Source: Thalassobius sp002708925
GTDB lineage: Bacteria > Pseudomonadota > Alphaproteobacteria > Rhodobacterales > Rhodobacteraceae
NCBI RefSeq assembly: GCF_049803795.1
Contig: NZ_JBNAGJ010000009.1
Location: 70,324 to 134,323, forward strand
DNA length: 64,000 nt
Direction: 5' to 3'
Part shown: positions 33,584 through 43,268 of the stretch, one piece after another
How positions within the stretch are numbered: position 1 is the stretch's first letter
Layout: each line of letters opens with the position of its first letter
Made by a program: the position numbers and the translations under genes
The notes under the pieces: model-generated
Told to the model about the DNA's origin: nothing
The model's database searches: none
Seen by the model: only the letters and a program-made list of their open reading frames with translations

Positions 33584-34377
33584 AGGCGCTGACGGCGGGG
33601 ATGATTGGGGCGCTGTGCCTGGCCACGATGGCTGTGGCCTATGCCCCCGAACAGTCCTTGCGCCCCATCGCACGGGGCGAGGTCCACCCCGCGTTGATCG
33701 TGTCCATTGACCCCAAAACGCTGGGTGTCACTGCGACGGTGGCGCAGCCCGAACGGGCGGGGCTGGCGCGATCGTTGCGCCCTCATCTGCGGCCCAAGCG
33801 ATTGAAAACAAAGGTGACCTCGGTGGCCGCAACCAGTGGGGGCGCGGCGCGTCGGGGCTCGGTCTGTGGGGATCCGGCGATTTTGGGCCAGCCTGTGGGG
33901 CGGGTTCCGGGTAAGATTTCGGGCTGTGGGCTGTCTGATGCGGTGCGCGTCCATTCTGTATCTGGGGTACAGCTGTCCACCAGCGCCTTGATTGACTGCA
34001 CCACCGCGAAATCCCTGAAACTATGGGTCGAGCGCGGAATGAAACCGGCGGTCGGGCGACGGGGCGGAGGCGTTTCCAAAATGCGCGTGTTTGCCAGCTA
34101 TGCCTGCCGGACGCGCAACAACAAGAAGGGGGCGAAAATCTCGGAACATGGTAAGGGGCGGGCGATTGACATCGGGGCCTTCACGCTAAAGGACGGATCC
34201 GAGATTTCCGTGCTAAAGGACTGGGGGCGCGGTAAAAAGGGCCGTATTCTCAAAGAGATGCACACCGAGGCCTGCGGTCCGTTCGGCACGGTTCTGGGGC
34301 CGAATTCGGATAAGTATCACAAGGATCACTTCCATTTTGACACGGCGCGGTATCGCAGCGGATCCTATTGCAAATAA
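33580..34377 (+). CDS. Extensin-like family protein (LAS-type peptidase fold)
   Basis: A 265-residue exported protein. The N-terminus MKALTAGMIGALCLATMAVA is a signal peptide. The C-terminal extensin-like domain begins near residue 100 with CGDPAILGQPVGRV. It contains SEHGKGRAIDIG and HKDHFHFD, the His/Asp zinc ligands seen in D-Ala-D-Ala peptidases of the LAS group, so it may cut peptidoglycan. Several conserved Cys could form disulfides. The ATG overlaps the preceding stop (ATGA). Confidence 0.88.
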   Translation: MKALTAGMIGALCLATMAVAYAPEQSLRPIARGEVHPALIVSIDPKTLGVTATVAQPERAGLARSLRPHLRPKRLKTKVTSVAATSGGAARRGSVCGDPAILGQPVGRVPGKISGCGLSDAVRVHSVSGVQLSTSALIDCTTAKSLKLWVERGMKPAVGRRGGGVSKMRVFASYACRTRNNKKGAKISEHGKGRAIDIGAFTLKDGSEISVLKDWGRGKKGRILKEMHTEACGPFGTVLGPNSDKYHKDHFHFDTARYRSGSYCK

Positions 34378-34378
34378 C

Positions 34379-35377
34379 CTAGCGCAGTTCTAGCCGGGGC
34401 AGTTTGCCGACGGGGACGGGGCCCAGATAGGCCGTGCCTTTGCGCAGCTCCAGCGGCAGATCCAGCGTTTTGGGGTTACCTGCCAGCGCGGCCAGAAGCG
34501 CCAGGGTTTCCTCTAGATTCTCGCCCATTTTGCGCGAAACCTGGCCCGAGTTCACCGCCATCTGAATGATTTCGCGCCAATTGCGGGCCTTGATCGTGAC
34601 ATCGCCCGTCAGGCGGCCCAGATCATCCACATCGGCGGCTCCGGCGACCCAAAGCTCCAACTCGCCCCAGCGGGCCTCGGCCAGGGTCAGGTCGATATGC
34701 GTGGGCTGCGGGCGCCGCGTTTCCACCGAGCTGAGATCCCACCGATCATCGAATGACACCTGCACCTGCGCGCGCAGGGCATCGAAGGTACGGGGCAGCT
34801 CGGCTGCGCCCAGCAATCCGCGCATCTGCATCGGGGGGGCGAAATCCTGGGCCTCGATCGCGAATTGATAGGTGTTGGGGGCGGTCTCGGTTTTCTGAAT
34901 GGCGGCGCGCAGGGCGGTCATGGTGGTGGCCTGGCCATCGCGGGTTTGGAGGGTCAGCGTATCGGCCACCAGATTCGAGCGGTTCAGCGGCAGCGCCGCG
35001 CCGGTATCCAGAATGACGCTGGCCTGAAGCTTGGCTGCGGTGATGTCCAGTTTCTGATCCGGCGTGGCCAGAAGCTGCTGGTTCGGCCAAACCGCGATGA
35101 TGTGGTTCGGCTGATAGCTAAGCGTCAGCAGCTGAAACAGGGGGGCCTCCCATGCCCAGCCGGATTTCGGATCGGCCAGCGACAGATCGGTGAACGTGGC
35201 ATCCACACGGTTGGGAAACCCCGACACGTTCAGCGCGCTGTATTCGGCCACCCAGCCCTCGGACTGACGGTCGGCGAACCAGCCCTCCATTTCGGATTTC
35301 AGCGTTTGCGAGGCAAAGACCCAATAGCCGGCCCAAAGGGCAGCAATGACGACAATCGCAATCAGCAGACGTTTCAT
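34379..35377 (-). CDS. DUF2125 domain-containing protein
   Basis: A 332-residue protein with an N-terminal hydrophobic anchor (MKRLLIAIVVIAALWAGYWVF) and a long beta-rich periplasmic part containing SGFPNRVDATFTDL and SYQPNHIIAVWP, typical of DUF2125, a family common in alphaproteobacteria and of unknown function. ATG at 35377 has AAGG seven bases before it; another Met five codons upstream is weaker. It is convergent with the extensin-like gene, one base apart. Confidence 0.88.
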   Translation of the reverse strand: MKRLLIAIVVIAALWAGYWVFASQTLKSEMEGWFADRQSEGWVAEYSALNVSGFPNRVDATFTDLSLADPKSGWAWEAPLFQLLTLSYQPNHIIAVWPNQQLLATPDQKLDITAAKLQASVILDTGAALPLNRSNLVADTLTLQTRDGQATTMTALRAAIQKTETAPNTYQFAIEAQDFAPPMQMRGLLGAAELPRTFDALRAQVQVSFDDRWDLSSVETRRPQPTHIDLTLAEARWGELELWVAGAADVDDLGRLTGDVTIKARNWREIIQMAVNSGQVSRKMGENLEETLALLAALAGNPKTLDLPLELRKGTAYLGPVPVGKLPRLELR

Positions 35378-35441
35378 CCCAGGGCCTTTCATGTTCGCTT
35401 GTCGTGGTGTTTACAGGGGGCAACAGGAAAGGGCCAGACTG

Positions 35442-35969
35442 ATGACGATGTGGGTGTTCGGATACGGATCGTTGCTGTGGAATCCGGGGTTTGACCCGGC
35501 CGAAAGCCATCTGGCGCAGCTTCCCGGCTTTCATCGCAGTTTTTGTATGCGGTCGGTTCATCATCGTGGATCTCAGGAAAATCCGGGCCTGGTGCTGGCC
35601 CTGGACCGGGCCGAGGCCGTCTGTCATGGGCTGGCTCTTTCGGTGCGTTCGGGCCAGGAGGATCAGGTGCTGGCCGCGCTACGCGAGCGCGAGCTGGTGT
35701 CCTCGGCCTATGTGGAAACGCAACAGGTGGTCAGCCTGCGCGATGGGCGGCAGGTGCAGGCCGTCACCTACATCATTGACCCCGATCACGTGCAATATTG
35801 CGGCGGTCTGCCGCTGGAAGAGCAGGCCCATATCATCGCTCATGCGGTCGGCGGGCGCGGGCCCAACACCGAATATCTGTTCAACACGGCGGCGCATCTT
35901 CACGAATTGGGCATTCAGGATCACGAACTGGACTGGTTAACTGCAAGAGTGCGTGAGATTCTTGCATAA
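35442..35969 (+). CDS. Gamma-glutamylcyclotransferase, ChaC-like
   Basis: A 175-residue protein starting MTMWVFGYGSLLWNPGF. The YGSL motif and the later Glu in LPLEEQAH region are hallmarks of the ChaC/GGCT fold, which releases 5-oxoproline from gamma-glutamyl compounds; ChaC acts on glutathione. RSFCMRSVHHRGSQENPGLVL matches the ChaC branch. GGAAAGGG precedes the start by eight bases. It lies 69 bases before the ExbB gene, perhaps in a separate transcript. Confidence 0.9.
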   Translation: MTMWVFGYGSLLWNPGFDPAESHLAQLPGFHRSFCMRSVHHRGSQENPGLVLALDRAEAVCHGLALSVRSGQEDQVLAALRERELVSSAYVETQQVVSLRDGRQVQAVTYIIDPDHVQYCGGLPLEEQAHIIAHAVGGRGPNTEYLFNTAAHLHELGIQDHELDWLTARVREILA

Positions 35970-36037
35970 ATCCTTGGCTTGAGGGGGCGCATTCCGTAAG
36001 CTTTGCGCAACTATAACTGTGTCAGGATCTGACCGCC

Positions 36038-37207
36038 ATGGAGCTGCCAGACCGCGAGGCCGAGCCGCAATTTTCGCAACCCGTCCGCCAGATCATGTCG
36101 ATGGTCCTGGTGCTTGGCCTGACATCCTTTGTGGTGTTTCTGGCCCTGCCGCGCATTCTGCCCGTATTCGAGGCGAACCCCTATCTAAACGGGTTCATCA
36201 TGTTCGTCTTTGCGGTGGGGGTGATCGCCTGTTTCTGGCAGGTGGCGCAGTTGGTGAATTCTGTCCGCTGGATCGAGTCCTTTGCTCGGGATCATTCCGT
36301 TACCGACGGGCTGCACGCGCCGCGCCTGCTGGCCCCTTTGGCGGCATTGCTGCGCACGCGCGGGGCACGGATGCAGATCAGCGCCTCTTCGACCCGCTCG
36401 ATTCTGGATTCTGTCGGCACCCGCGTGGACGAAGCGCGAGAGATCACGCGGTATATCGTTAACCTGCTGATTTTCCTTGGCCTTTTGGGTACATTCTATG
36501 GGCTGGCTACCACCGTTCCCGCGCTGGTGGACACGATCCGCAGCCTGGCCCCACAAGAGGGCGAGGCCGGAGTCGAGGTGTTTGGCCGCCTGATGAACGG
36601 GTTGGATGCGCAGCTGTCGGGTATGGGCGTGGCCTTTGGCTCGTCCTTGCTGGGGCTGGCGGGGTCGCTGGTTGTGGGCCTGCTGGAGCTGTTCGCCGGG
36701 CACGGGCAGAATCGTTTTTATCGCGAACTGGAGGAATGGCTGTCCACGATCACCCGCGTTGGATTCTCGGATGGGGACGGATCGGGGGATGGCTCGCCCG
36801 TGGCGTCGGTTCTGGATCACATGACCCAGCAGATCGAGGCCATGCAGCAGATGTTCGTGGAATCTGACGTCAGCCGCGCGATGGTGGATGAAAAACTGTC
36901 CTCTTTGGCGGTGTCCATCGAACGTCTGACCGACCGGATGGCCGGCACCGCGCGGGCCAATGATGCGATTGTCCGCATGGCCGAGGGGCAGGACCGCCTG
37001 ATCGAATTGCTGTCCGAGCAGGGCTCTGACGGGATGGACGCCGAAAGCCGGATGCGCCTGCGCTCGATCGACGTGCAATTGCTGCGCATTCTTGAGGAAA
37101 TCAGCGCCGGACGTCAGGAAACCATGGCCGAGCTGCGCACGAACCTGTCCTCGCTTACGGGGTATCTGGCCCGCCGCCGCGGGTCTGACGGCCCCTCGGA
37201 GAGCTGA
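36038..37207 (+). CDS. MotA/TolQ/ExbB-family proton channel protein
   Basis: A 389-residue membrane protein. Two N-terminal spans (about 20-42 and 50-70) precede a cytoplasmic stretch, then the two MotA/ExbB spans (about 140-160 with FLGLLGTFYGLATTVPAL, and 192-215 with GVAFGSSLLGLAGSL). A long helical C-terminal tail of about 150 residues follows, unlike classical ExbB. It is probably the channel half of an ion-driven stator with the OmpA-domain protein two bases downstream. Relatives power transport, motility or defence. The role here is unknown. Confidence 0.85.
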   Translation: MELPDREAEPQFSQPVRQIMSMVLVLGLTSFVVFLALPRILPVFEANPYLNGFIMFVFAVGVIACFWQVAQLVNSVRWIESFARDHSVTDGLHAPRLLAPLAALLRTRGARMQISASSTRSILDSVGTRVDEAREITRYIVNLLIFLGLLGTFYGLATTVPALVDTIRSLAPQEGEAGVEVFGRLMNGLDAQLSGMGVAFGSSLLGLAGSLVVGLLELFAGHGQNRFYRELEEWLSTITRVGFSDGDGSGDGSPVASVLDHMTQQIEAMQQMFVESDVSRAMVDEKLSSLAVSIERLTDRMAGTARANDAIVRMAEGQDRLIELLSEQGSDGMDAESRMRLRSIDVQLLRILEEISAGRQETMAELRTNLSSLTGYLARRRGSDGPSES

Positions 37208-37209
37208 TC

Positions 37210-38979
37210 ATGGCGCTTTCCCGGCGAACAGGACAGCGTTTTCAGGCCTCTATCTGGCCGGGGTTCGTCGATGCGATGACCGGGCTGCTGCTGGTTCTGA
37301 TGTTCGTTCTGACCATTTTCATGGTGGTGCAATTCGTGTTGCGAGAGACGATCTCGGGGCAGGAAAGCCAGTTGGATGAACTCTCGACCGAGGTCGCCGC
37401 GCTGGCCAGTGCGCTGGGGTTGGAGCGCAAGAAATCAGCCGAGCTGACCGCCGAAATGGGGGAATTGAACGCCACGTTGGCGGATGCGCAGGAACAGACA
37501 CGGCAGCAATTGGCGCTGATCACGGCTTTGACGGCTGAACGTGACGCGCAGGCCGGGCGGATTGCGGATTTCGAAACGCAGGTTGCCACGCTTCTCGCAC
37601 AGCGCGATCAGGCTTTGGGGCAAGTTGCCAGCCTGGAAGGGGAGCGGCAGGAGCTGACCGATCAACGGGCGGCGTTGCAATTGGCCCTGGCGCAGGCGCG
37701 GGATGAGATTGATGAAGGGGCCGAGGCCGCCCGTCTGGCCGCAGCGAAACGCGCGGCGCTGGAGGCGTTGATCGCCGATCTGCGTGCCGATCAGGCCCAG
37801 ACCGAAGCCGCCCGCGCGGTCTTGGACAGCCGTGTCAGCGATCTGGAAACGCAACTATCCGAGGCCGAGAAAACACGCCTGGCCGAAGCCGCCGCCGCTC
37901 AGGCCCTGCGGGAGCGGCTGCAAAATGCGGACACTGAATTGACGGCGATGACGCTGGCATTAGAGGCGCAGCGCAAGAAGGCCGAGCAAACTCTGACCCT
38001 GCTGGCCGCCGCCGAGGCCGCAGGCGAGGATTTGGCGGCGAAACTGGCAGAAGCGCTGGCGCAACAGGGGCTGGACGCTGAATCGCGCGCGGATTTGCAG
38101 GTGCAATTGCAGCAGGCAGAGACCGCTTTGGCGCGGGCTCTGGCAGAGAAACTGGCCGCCGAGCAGGCCAATCAGGCACAGCTGACCGAGGCGGAGCGTC
38201 AGGCTCTGTTGCTGGCCACAGCCAATCGTGCGCTGGCCCAAGAGCAGGCAGTTTCCGCCGAAGCGCAGCGTCAGCAGGCGCTCTTGAACCAGCAAATCGC
38301 CGCGTTGCGCACGCAATTGGGCAGCCTTCAGGCGTTGCTGGATGACTATCAGGAACGGGATGCCGCCGCGCGCGTGCAACTGGAAACGCTGGGCAGCGAT
38401 CTGAACGCGGCGCTTGCCCGCGCGGCCTCGGAAGAGCGCAAAAGACGGGAGCTGGAAGAGGCCGAGCGCCTGCGTCTGGAACAGGAAAAACAGGCGCTTG
38501 AGGCCGAAAAGCAGGATCTGGAGCGCTACAAAAGCGATTTCTTCGGTCGCCTGCGGGATGTGCTGGGCGCACAAGAGGGCGTGCGGATTGTCGGGGATCG
38601 GTTTGTTTTTTCCTCAGAGGTTCTGTTCGAATCCGCCAGTGCTGAACTGTCGCCCGCGGGCCAGGCCGAAATTGCCAAGATCGCTCGTATCCTGCGTGGC
38701 ATCGCGGATGATATTCCCCCTGAAATCGACTGGGTGATCCGTGTCGATGGCCATACGGATAATGTGCCGCTGTCCGGAACAGGTGAATTCGCCGACAATT
38801 GGGAACTGAGCCAGGCGCGCGCGCTGTCCGTGGTGCGCTATATGGTGAACTTCCTGGCCTTGCCCCCCGATCGGCTAAGCGCGAACGGTTTTGGGCAATA
38901 TCAGCCGGTTAACCTGGCCGACACCGCCGAAGCGCGCGCGCAAAACCGGCGGATTGAGCTGAAACTGACCGAGAAATGA
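37210..38979 (+). CDS. MotB-like coiled-coil protein with OmpA peptidoglycan-binding domain
   Basis: A 589-residue protein. One membrane span near the start (WPGFVDAMTGLLLVLMFVL) has Asp21 at the position used for proton transfer in MotB/ExbD. A Gln/Glu/Ala-rich coiled coil follows from about 50 to 445. The C-terminus is an OmpA domain (about 465-589) with RVDGHTDNVPLS and NWELSQARALSVVRY for binding peptidoglycan. This is the natural partner of the preceding channel protein. Its stop TGA shares the palindrome TGATCA with the stop of the convergent M23 gene. Confidence 0.88.
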   Translation: MALSRRTGQRFQASIWPGFVDAMTGLLLVLMFVLTIFMVVQFVLRETISGQESQLDELSTEVAALASALGLERKKSAELTAEMGELNATLADAQEQTRQQLALITALTAERDAQAGRIADFETQVATLLAQRDQALGQVASLEGERQELTDQRAALQLALAQARDEIDEGAEAARLAAAKRAALEALIADLRADQAQTEAARAVLDSRVSDLETQLSEAEKTRLAEAAAAQALRERLQNADTELTAMTLALEAQRKKAEQTLTLLAAAEAAGEDLAAKLAEALAQQGLDAESRADLQVQLQQAETALARALAEKLAAEQANQAQLTEAERQALLLATANRALAQEQAVSAEAQRQQALLNQQIAALRTQLGSLQALLDDYQERDAAARVQLETLGSDLNAALARAASEERKRRELEEAERLRLEQEKQALEAEKQDLERYKSDFFGRLRDVLGAQEGVRIVGDRFVFSSEVLFESASAELSPAGQAEIAKIARILRGIADDIPPEIDWVIRVDGHTDNVPLSGTGEFADNWELSQARALSVVRYMVNFLALPPDRLSANGFGQYQPVNLADTAEARAQNRRIELKLTEK

Positions 38980-39936
38980 TCAGCGAAGCTGCGTTCGGGT
39001 GGTCTGACTGTCGATGATGGCCCCGTTCCGGATCAGCTGAATCAGGCCCGTGTAGCGGCCAGGCGCGAACCCCTCAGGGGGGCGGCGTTTTCCAGCGGCC
39101 CGGAAAAACTGCGCCTGAGGCTTGTCCAACTGGATTTCTTTGGTCAGGAACACCCCGTTTGGACCGTCGATTTGCAGGCGCAGCACGTCCCCCGCGCGAC
39201 TGCCAAAGGCATATGCCCACAGAACCAGCGCATCGGTTTTGCCCGGAAGGCTCGTTTGCCCTGCGCGGCCGTCTTTGATCTGGTCGTATGCGGGAATTTT
39301 GCTGGAAAATCCGGTGCTGATCAGGGATCCGGGCGTGTAGGGCAGGGCCATCTGCCAAAGTGTCTCCGGATCGGCAGTACCGCAGGTGATCTGCCCATCG
39401 GGGTCAAACGGGTCAATCACCTGCCCCTTGTGGCGCACGGACAGGTGCAGATGCGGAAACTGTGTGCGGCCGGAGAATCCAACCTGTCCCATCGCCTCGC
39501 CGGCGCTGACATGCTGCCCCTGGGTTACCTTGATCGAACCACGTTTCAGGTGGCAATACTGCGTGATCCAGCCGTCTCCGTGGTCCAGCACGATACCGTT
39601 GCCGCATTCCTGCCCGTCCGTCTGCGCACGGATGCCGACATCGGGCACACCATCGCGCAGGCCGCGGACCACTCCGGAGGCGGCGGCGATGACGGTCACG
39701 CCTTTGCGCATCGCCTGGAACGATGGCAGGCCAAAATCGGTGCCCTTATGGCCATCATAACTGAGCGGCCCGCAGGTGAAATCCAGCGCGGCTGGCCCCC
39801 TGTCGTGATCCACATATTGCTGAATGAAGCAGCTATCCCCCAGGGCGCACTCCAGCGGAAACTGCAATATAAAATCCCCCGCCACGGCTGGAGTGGCGAG
39901 GGTGCTCAGAGCGACCAGCGTCGCCCATTGCTTCAT
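38980..39936 (-). CDS. M23-family (LytM) metallopeptidase
   Basis: A 318-residue exported protein: signal peptide (MKQWATLVALSTLATPAVAG), then an M23 domain at about 50-175 with the zinc motif GHKGTDFG, GWITQYCHL and HLHLSVRHKG. A C-terminal beta domain follows. The motifs look complete, so endopeptidase activity on peptidoglycan is likely. Its start overlaps the clpA stop by four bases, so it is co-transcribed with clpA. It is tail to tail with the OmpA gene, with no base between the stops. Confidence 0.9.
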   Translation of the reverse strand: MKQWATLVALSTLATPAVAGDFILQFPLECALGDSCFIQQYVDHDRGPAALDFTCGPLSYDGHKGTDFGLPSFQAMRKGVTVIAAASGVVRGLRDGVPDVGIRAQTDGQECGNGIVLDHGDGWITQYCHLKRGSIKVTQGQHVSAGEAMGQVGFSGRTQFPHLHLSVRHKGQVIDPFDPDGQITCGTADPETLWQMALPYTPGSLISTGFSSKIPAYDQIKDGRAGQTSLPGKTDALVLWAYAFGSRAGDVLRLQIDGPNGVFLTKEIQLDKPQAQFFRAAGKRRPPEGFAPGRYTGLIQLIRNGAIIDSQTTRTQLR

Positions 39937-42266
39937 TCGGCTGTCAGCAGCGGAGGCTTGTCGCCTGACAGACGTTTCTGGCCCGGCCCGTCGATCCGCA
40001 GGTCAATTTTGCCATCCTTGACACCAACCTGAACCACGCCGCCCTTGGACAGTTTGCCAAAGAGAAGCTCCTCTGCCAGGGGTTTCTTGATGTTTTCCTG
40101 AATCACGCGGCCCAGCGGGCGGGCCCCCATTTTCGCGTCATAGCCTTCTTCGGCCAGCCATTCGGCGGCGGGGCGTGTCAGCTCGATATGGACATTGCGA
40201 TCCATCAACTGCGCTTCGAGTTGCAGGACGAATTTTTCGACCACTTGCAGGATCACCTCTTTCGGCAGCGGCTGGAAGCTGATGACGGCATCCAGGCGGT
40301 TGCGGAATTCAGGGGTGAAGGTGCGTTCGATGGCGGCGGTATCCTCGCCCTCGCGACGATCACGGCCAAAGCCGATGGCCGCCTTGGCCTGTTCGGCCGC
40401 CCCGGCATTCGATGTCATGATCAGCACCACATTGCGGAAATCGACGGTGCGACCGTTGTGATCGGTCAGGCTGCCGTGATCCATCACCTGTAGCAGGATG
40501 TTGTAGACATCGGGGTGGGCCTTCTCGATCTCATCGAGCAGCAGCACGCAGTGGGGGTGCTGGTCAACACCATCGGTCAGCAGACCGCCCTGATCAAACC
40601 CAACATAGCCCGGAGGCGCACCGATCAGGCGGCTGACGGCGTGTTTTTCCATGTATTCGGACATGTCGAAACGCAGCAATTCCACGCCCAGCGTATCGGC
40701 CAGTTGTTTGGCAACCTCGGTCTTGCCGACGCCAGTGGGGCCAGCGAACAGGTAGTTGCCGATGGGTTTTTCGGGCTCGCGCAGGCCTGCGCGGGCCAGT
40801 TTGATGGCGCTGGACAGGGCCTCGATCGCGTTGTCCTGACCGAAGACCACGCGTTTGAGCGTTTTCTCCAGGTCTTTCAGCACCTCGGCATCGTCTTTAG
40901 AGACGTTTTTCGGCGGGATGCGCGCGATTTTGGCGACCACGGCCTCGATCTCTTTGGCGCCGATGGTTTTGCGGCGTTTGGATTCGGCGATCAGATGTTG
41001 TGCGGCGCCCGCTTCGTCAATGACGTCAATCGCCTTGTCCGGCAATTTGCGGTCATTGATATAGCGCGCGGCCAGTTCAACCGCAGTTTTGATCGCATCT
41101 GCGGTGTAGCGGACGCTGTGATGTTCCTCGAAATAGGGTTTCAGGCCCTTCAGGATTTTCACCGCGTCTTCGACCGAGGGTTCCACCACGTCGATTTTCT
41201 GGAACCGGCGGCTGAGCGCGCGGTCCTTTTCGAAATGCTGGCGGAATTCCTTGTAGGTGGTCGAGCCCATGCAGCGCAATTTGCCGCCCTGAAGCGCCGG
41301 CTTCAGCAGGTTCGAGGCATCCATGGCCCCGCCCGAGGTTGCGCCCGCGCCGATAACCGTATGAATTTCATCAATGAACAGCACGGCGTCGGGGTGATCT
41401 TCCAGTTCGGTCACGACAGCCTTCAGCCGTTCCTCGAAATCGCCGCGGTAGCGGGTGCCAGCCAGCAGCGCGCCCATGTCCAGCGAATAGATCGTGGTTT
41501 TCGACAGGACTTCGGGTGTTTCACCCTGCACGATTTTACGGGCCAGCCCCTCGGCGATGGCGGTTTTGCCGACACCGGGGTCGCCCACCAGCAGCGGGTT
41601 ATTCTTGCGACGGCGGCACAGCACCTGAATGCAGCGTTCCACCTCGGAATCGCGGCCGATCAGCGGATCCACGTCGCCTTTGTTCGCCTTGGCGTTCAGG
41701 TCCACGCAATATTTGGCCAGCGCGGATTCCTTTTGTTCCACCGTGTCCTGAGAGGCGCTGCCCGAGGCGGTGCTTTCCTCTTCTTCTGTGGCGCCGGTGA
41801 TGGGGCGCTGTTCGCCAAAAGCGGGGTTTTTGGCCACGCCATGGGCGATGAAATTCACCGCATCATAGCGCGTCATATCCTGTTCTTGCAGGAAATAGGC
41901 GGCGTTGGATTCGCGTTCGGCGAAGATGGCGACCAGCACGTTGGCCCCCGTCACCTCGGTCCGGCCCGAGGATTGCACGTGGATCGCGGCGCGCTGAATG
42001 ACGCGCTGAAAGGCGGCGGTGGGCACGGCCTCGGAGCCTTCGATATCGGTGACCAGATTCGAGAGATCCTCGTCGATGAACTCCACCAGGGTGGTGCGCA
42101 ATTCATCCGTATCGACCGAGCAGGCCTTCATCACGCGCAGGGCGTCGGGTTCGTCAATCAACGCCAGCAGTAGGTGCTCAAGCGTTGCAAATTCGTGTTT
42201 GCGTGCATTGGCCAGGGCCAGTGCAGCGTGGATTGCCTGTTCTAATGTGTTCGAGAATGAAGGCAC
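39933..42266 (-). CDS. clpA: ATP-dependent Clp protease ATP-binding subunit ClpA
   Basis: ClpA is the AAA+ unfoldase that feeds ClpP and receives N-degron substrates from ClpS. The 777-residue protein starts MPSFSNTLEQAIHAALALAN, with Clp N repeats to about 145, then two AAA+ modules with Walker A motifs GDPGVGKT and GPTGVGKTEVA. The start is GTG at 42266, preceded by AAGGAG eight bases away; frame extension upstream has no support. M23 peptidase follows with a four-base overlap. Confidence 0.97.
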   Translation of the reverse strand: MPSFSNTLEQAIHAALALANARKHEFATLEHLLLALIDEPDALRVMKACSVDTDELRTTLVEFIDEDLSNLVTDIEGSEAVPTAAFQRVIQRAAIHVQSSGRTEVTGANVLVAIFAERESNAAYFLQEQDMTRYDAVNFIAHGVAKNPAFGEQRPITGATEEEESTASGSASQDTVEQKESALAKYCVDLNAKANKGDVDPLIGRDSEVERCIQVLCRRRKNNPLLVGDPGVGKTAIAEGLARKIVQGETPEVLSKTTIYSLDMGALLAGTRYRGDFEERLKAVVTELEDHPDAVLFIDEIHTVIGAGATSGGAMDASNLLKPALQGGKLRCMGSTTYKEFRQHFEKDRALSRRFQKIDVVEPSVEDAVKILKGLKPYFEEHHSVRYTADAIKTAVELAARYINDRKLPDKAIDVIDEAGAAQHLIAESKRRKTIGAKEIEAVVAKIARIPPKNVSKDDAEVLKDLEKTLKRVVFGQDNAIEALSSAIKLARAGLREPEKPIGNYLFAGPTGVGKTEVAKQLADTLGVELLRFDMSEYMEKHAVSRLIGAPPGYVGFDQGGLLTDGVDQHPHCVLLLDEIEKAHPDVYNILLQVMDHGSLTDHNGRTVDFRNVVLIMTSNAGAAEQAKAAIGFGRDRREGEDTAAIERTFTPEFRNRLDAVISFQPLPKEVILQVVEKFVLQLEAQLMDRNVHIELTRPAAEWLAEEGYDAKMGARPLGRVIQENIKKPLAEELLFGKLSKGGVVQVGVKDGKIDLRIDGPGQKRLSGDKPPLLTAE

Positions 42267-42437
42267 GGCGGGTGCTCCTTCCTGATCTGGGCCGGACAAA
42301 CGGGGTGTTCACCCAACCTTGGCCTCATAAGATTAAAGTTTGGTCGATAAGCGCCGGGCTTCAAGTCTTTTCTGTGATTTTTTCAACACAAAATCCGGAG
42401 CTGCTGTGTGTCTGGGCTGTGTTTGGGCGGGCCTGTT

Positions 42438-43205
42438 TCAGAAATTATCCTTGCGCTTGCGGACTTCGGCAAAGACCAGGGCGGGGTCCGCGCCGATCAT
42501 ATTCACCGCTTTTTGAACCCCTTCGGTATGGCAGCGCAGGAACGGATTGGTGGCCAGCTCTTGCGACAGAAGGGACGGGACGGTTGGCTGGCCGGCCGCG
42601 CGGGCCTGGGCGATGGCTGCATCCCTAGAGATAAGCTGCGCATTGCCGGGATCAACCGTCAGCGCGAATTTAGCATTCGAGGCCGTATATTCATGCCCCG
42701 AACACACGGTGGTTTCGGGCGGCAGGGCGGCCAGTTTGGACAGGCTGGCATACATCTGATCGGGGGTGCCTTCGAACAGGCGGCCACATCCCAGGGCCAT
42801 CAGGCTGTCCGCGGTGAACAGCAACTGGCTGTCGGGGAAATGAAAGGCGATATGCCCGATCGTATGCCCGGACACGTCCAGAACGCTGGCGGTTTCAGAG
42901 CCAAGCTTCAGCGTGTCGCCTTCGGACAGCGCGATGTCCAGCGGGGGCAGGCGGTGCGCATCGGCCGCCGCGCCGACCACTTTGGCGGGATGGGCGGCCA
43001 GCAGGTCGGGCACTCCGTCGATGTGGTCCCAGTGATGATGGGTCAGCAGAATGTGGGTCAGTCGCCATCCCCGCCGTTTCAGCTCGGCGCTGATCGGGGC
43101 CGCGTCGGGGACGTCCACAACGGCCGTGTCGCCGGTTTCGGCATCGTGGATCACGAAAGAGTAGTTATCGGACAGGCATGGCACCGTAACAAGCTCAAGG
43201 GGCAT
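42438..43205 (-). CDS. gloB: Hydroxyacylglutathione hydrolase (glyoxalase II)
   Basis: GloB hydrolyses S-D-lactoylglutathione to D-lactate and glutathione. The 255-residue metallo-beta-lactamase-fold enzyme has the zinc motif THHHWDHIDG at about 53-62, SGHTIGHIAFH, and CSGHEYTASNAKFA, with the C-terminal HAGH domain ending RCHTEGVQKAVN..FAEVRKRKD. ATG at 43205 follows GGAGGAA. It is divergent from a methyltransferase gene. Confidence 0.96.
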   Translation of the reverse strand: MPLELVTVPCLSDNYSFVIHDAETGDTAVVDVPDAAPISAELKRRGWRLTHILLTHHHWDHIDGVPDLLAAHPAKVVGAAADAHRLPPLDIALSEGDTLKLGSETASVLDVSGHTIGHIAFHFPDSQLLFTADSLMALGCGRLFEGTPDQMYASLSKLAALPPETTVCSGHEYTASNAKFALTVDPGNAQLISRDAAIAQARAAGQPTVPSLLSQELATNPFLRCHTEGVQKAVNMIGADPALVFAEVRKRKDNF

Positions 43206-43268
43206 GGTGTTTCCTCCGCTGTTGGTTATTCTTAGGGTCAGACTAGGCTGATCACAGGGCTGGCTGCA

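Noticed and set aside
36038..38979. Complete Zorya defence system
   Set aside because: Only channel- and MotB-like genes are present. The next genes are an M23 peptidase and clpA on the other strand, with no ZorC, ZorD helicase or ZorE nuclease.
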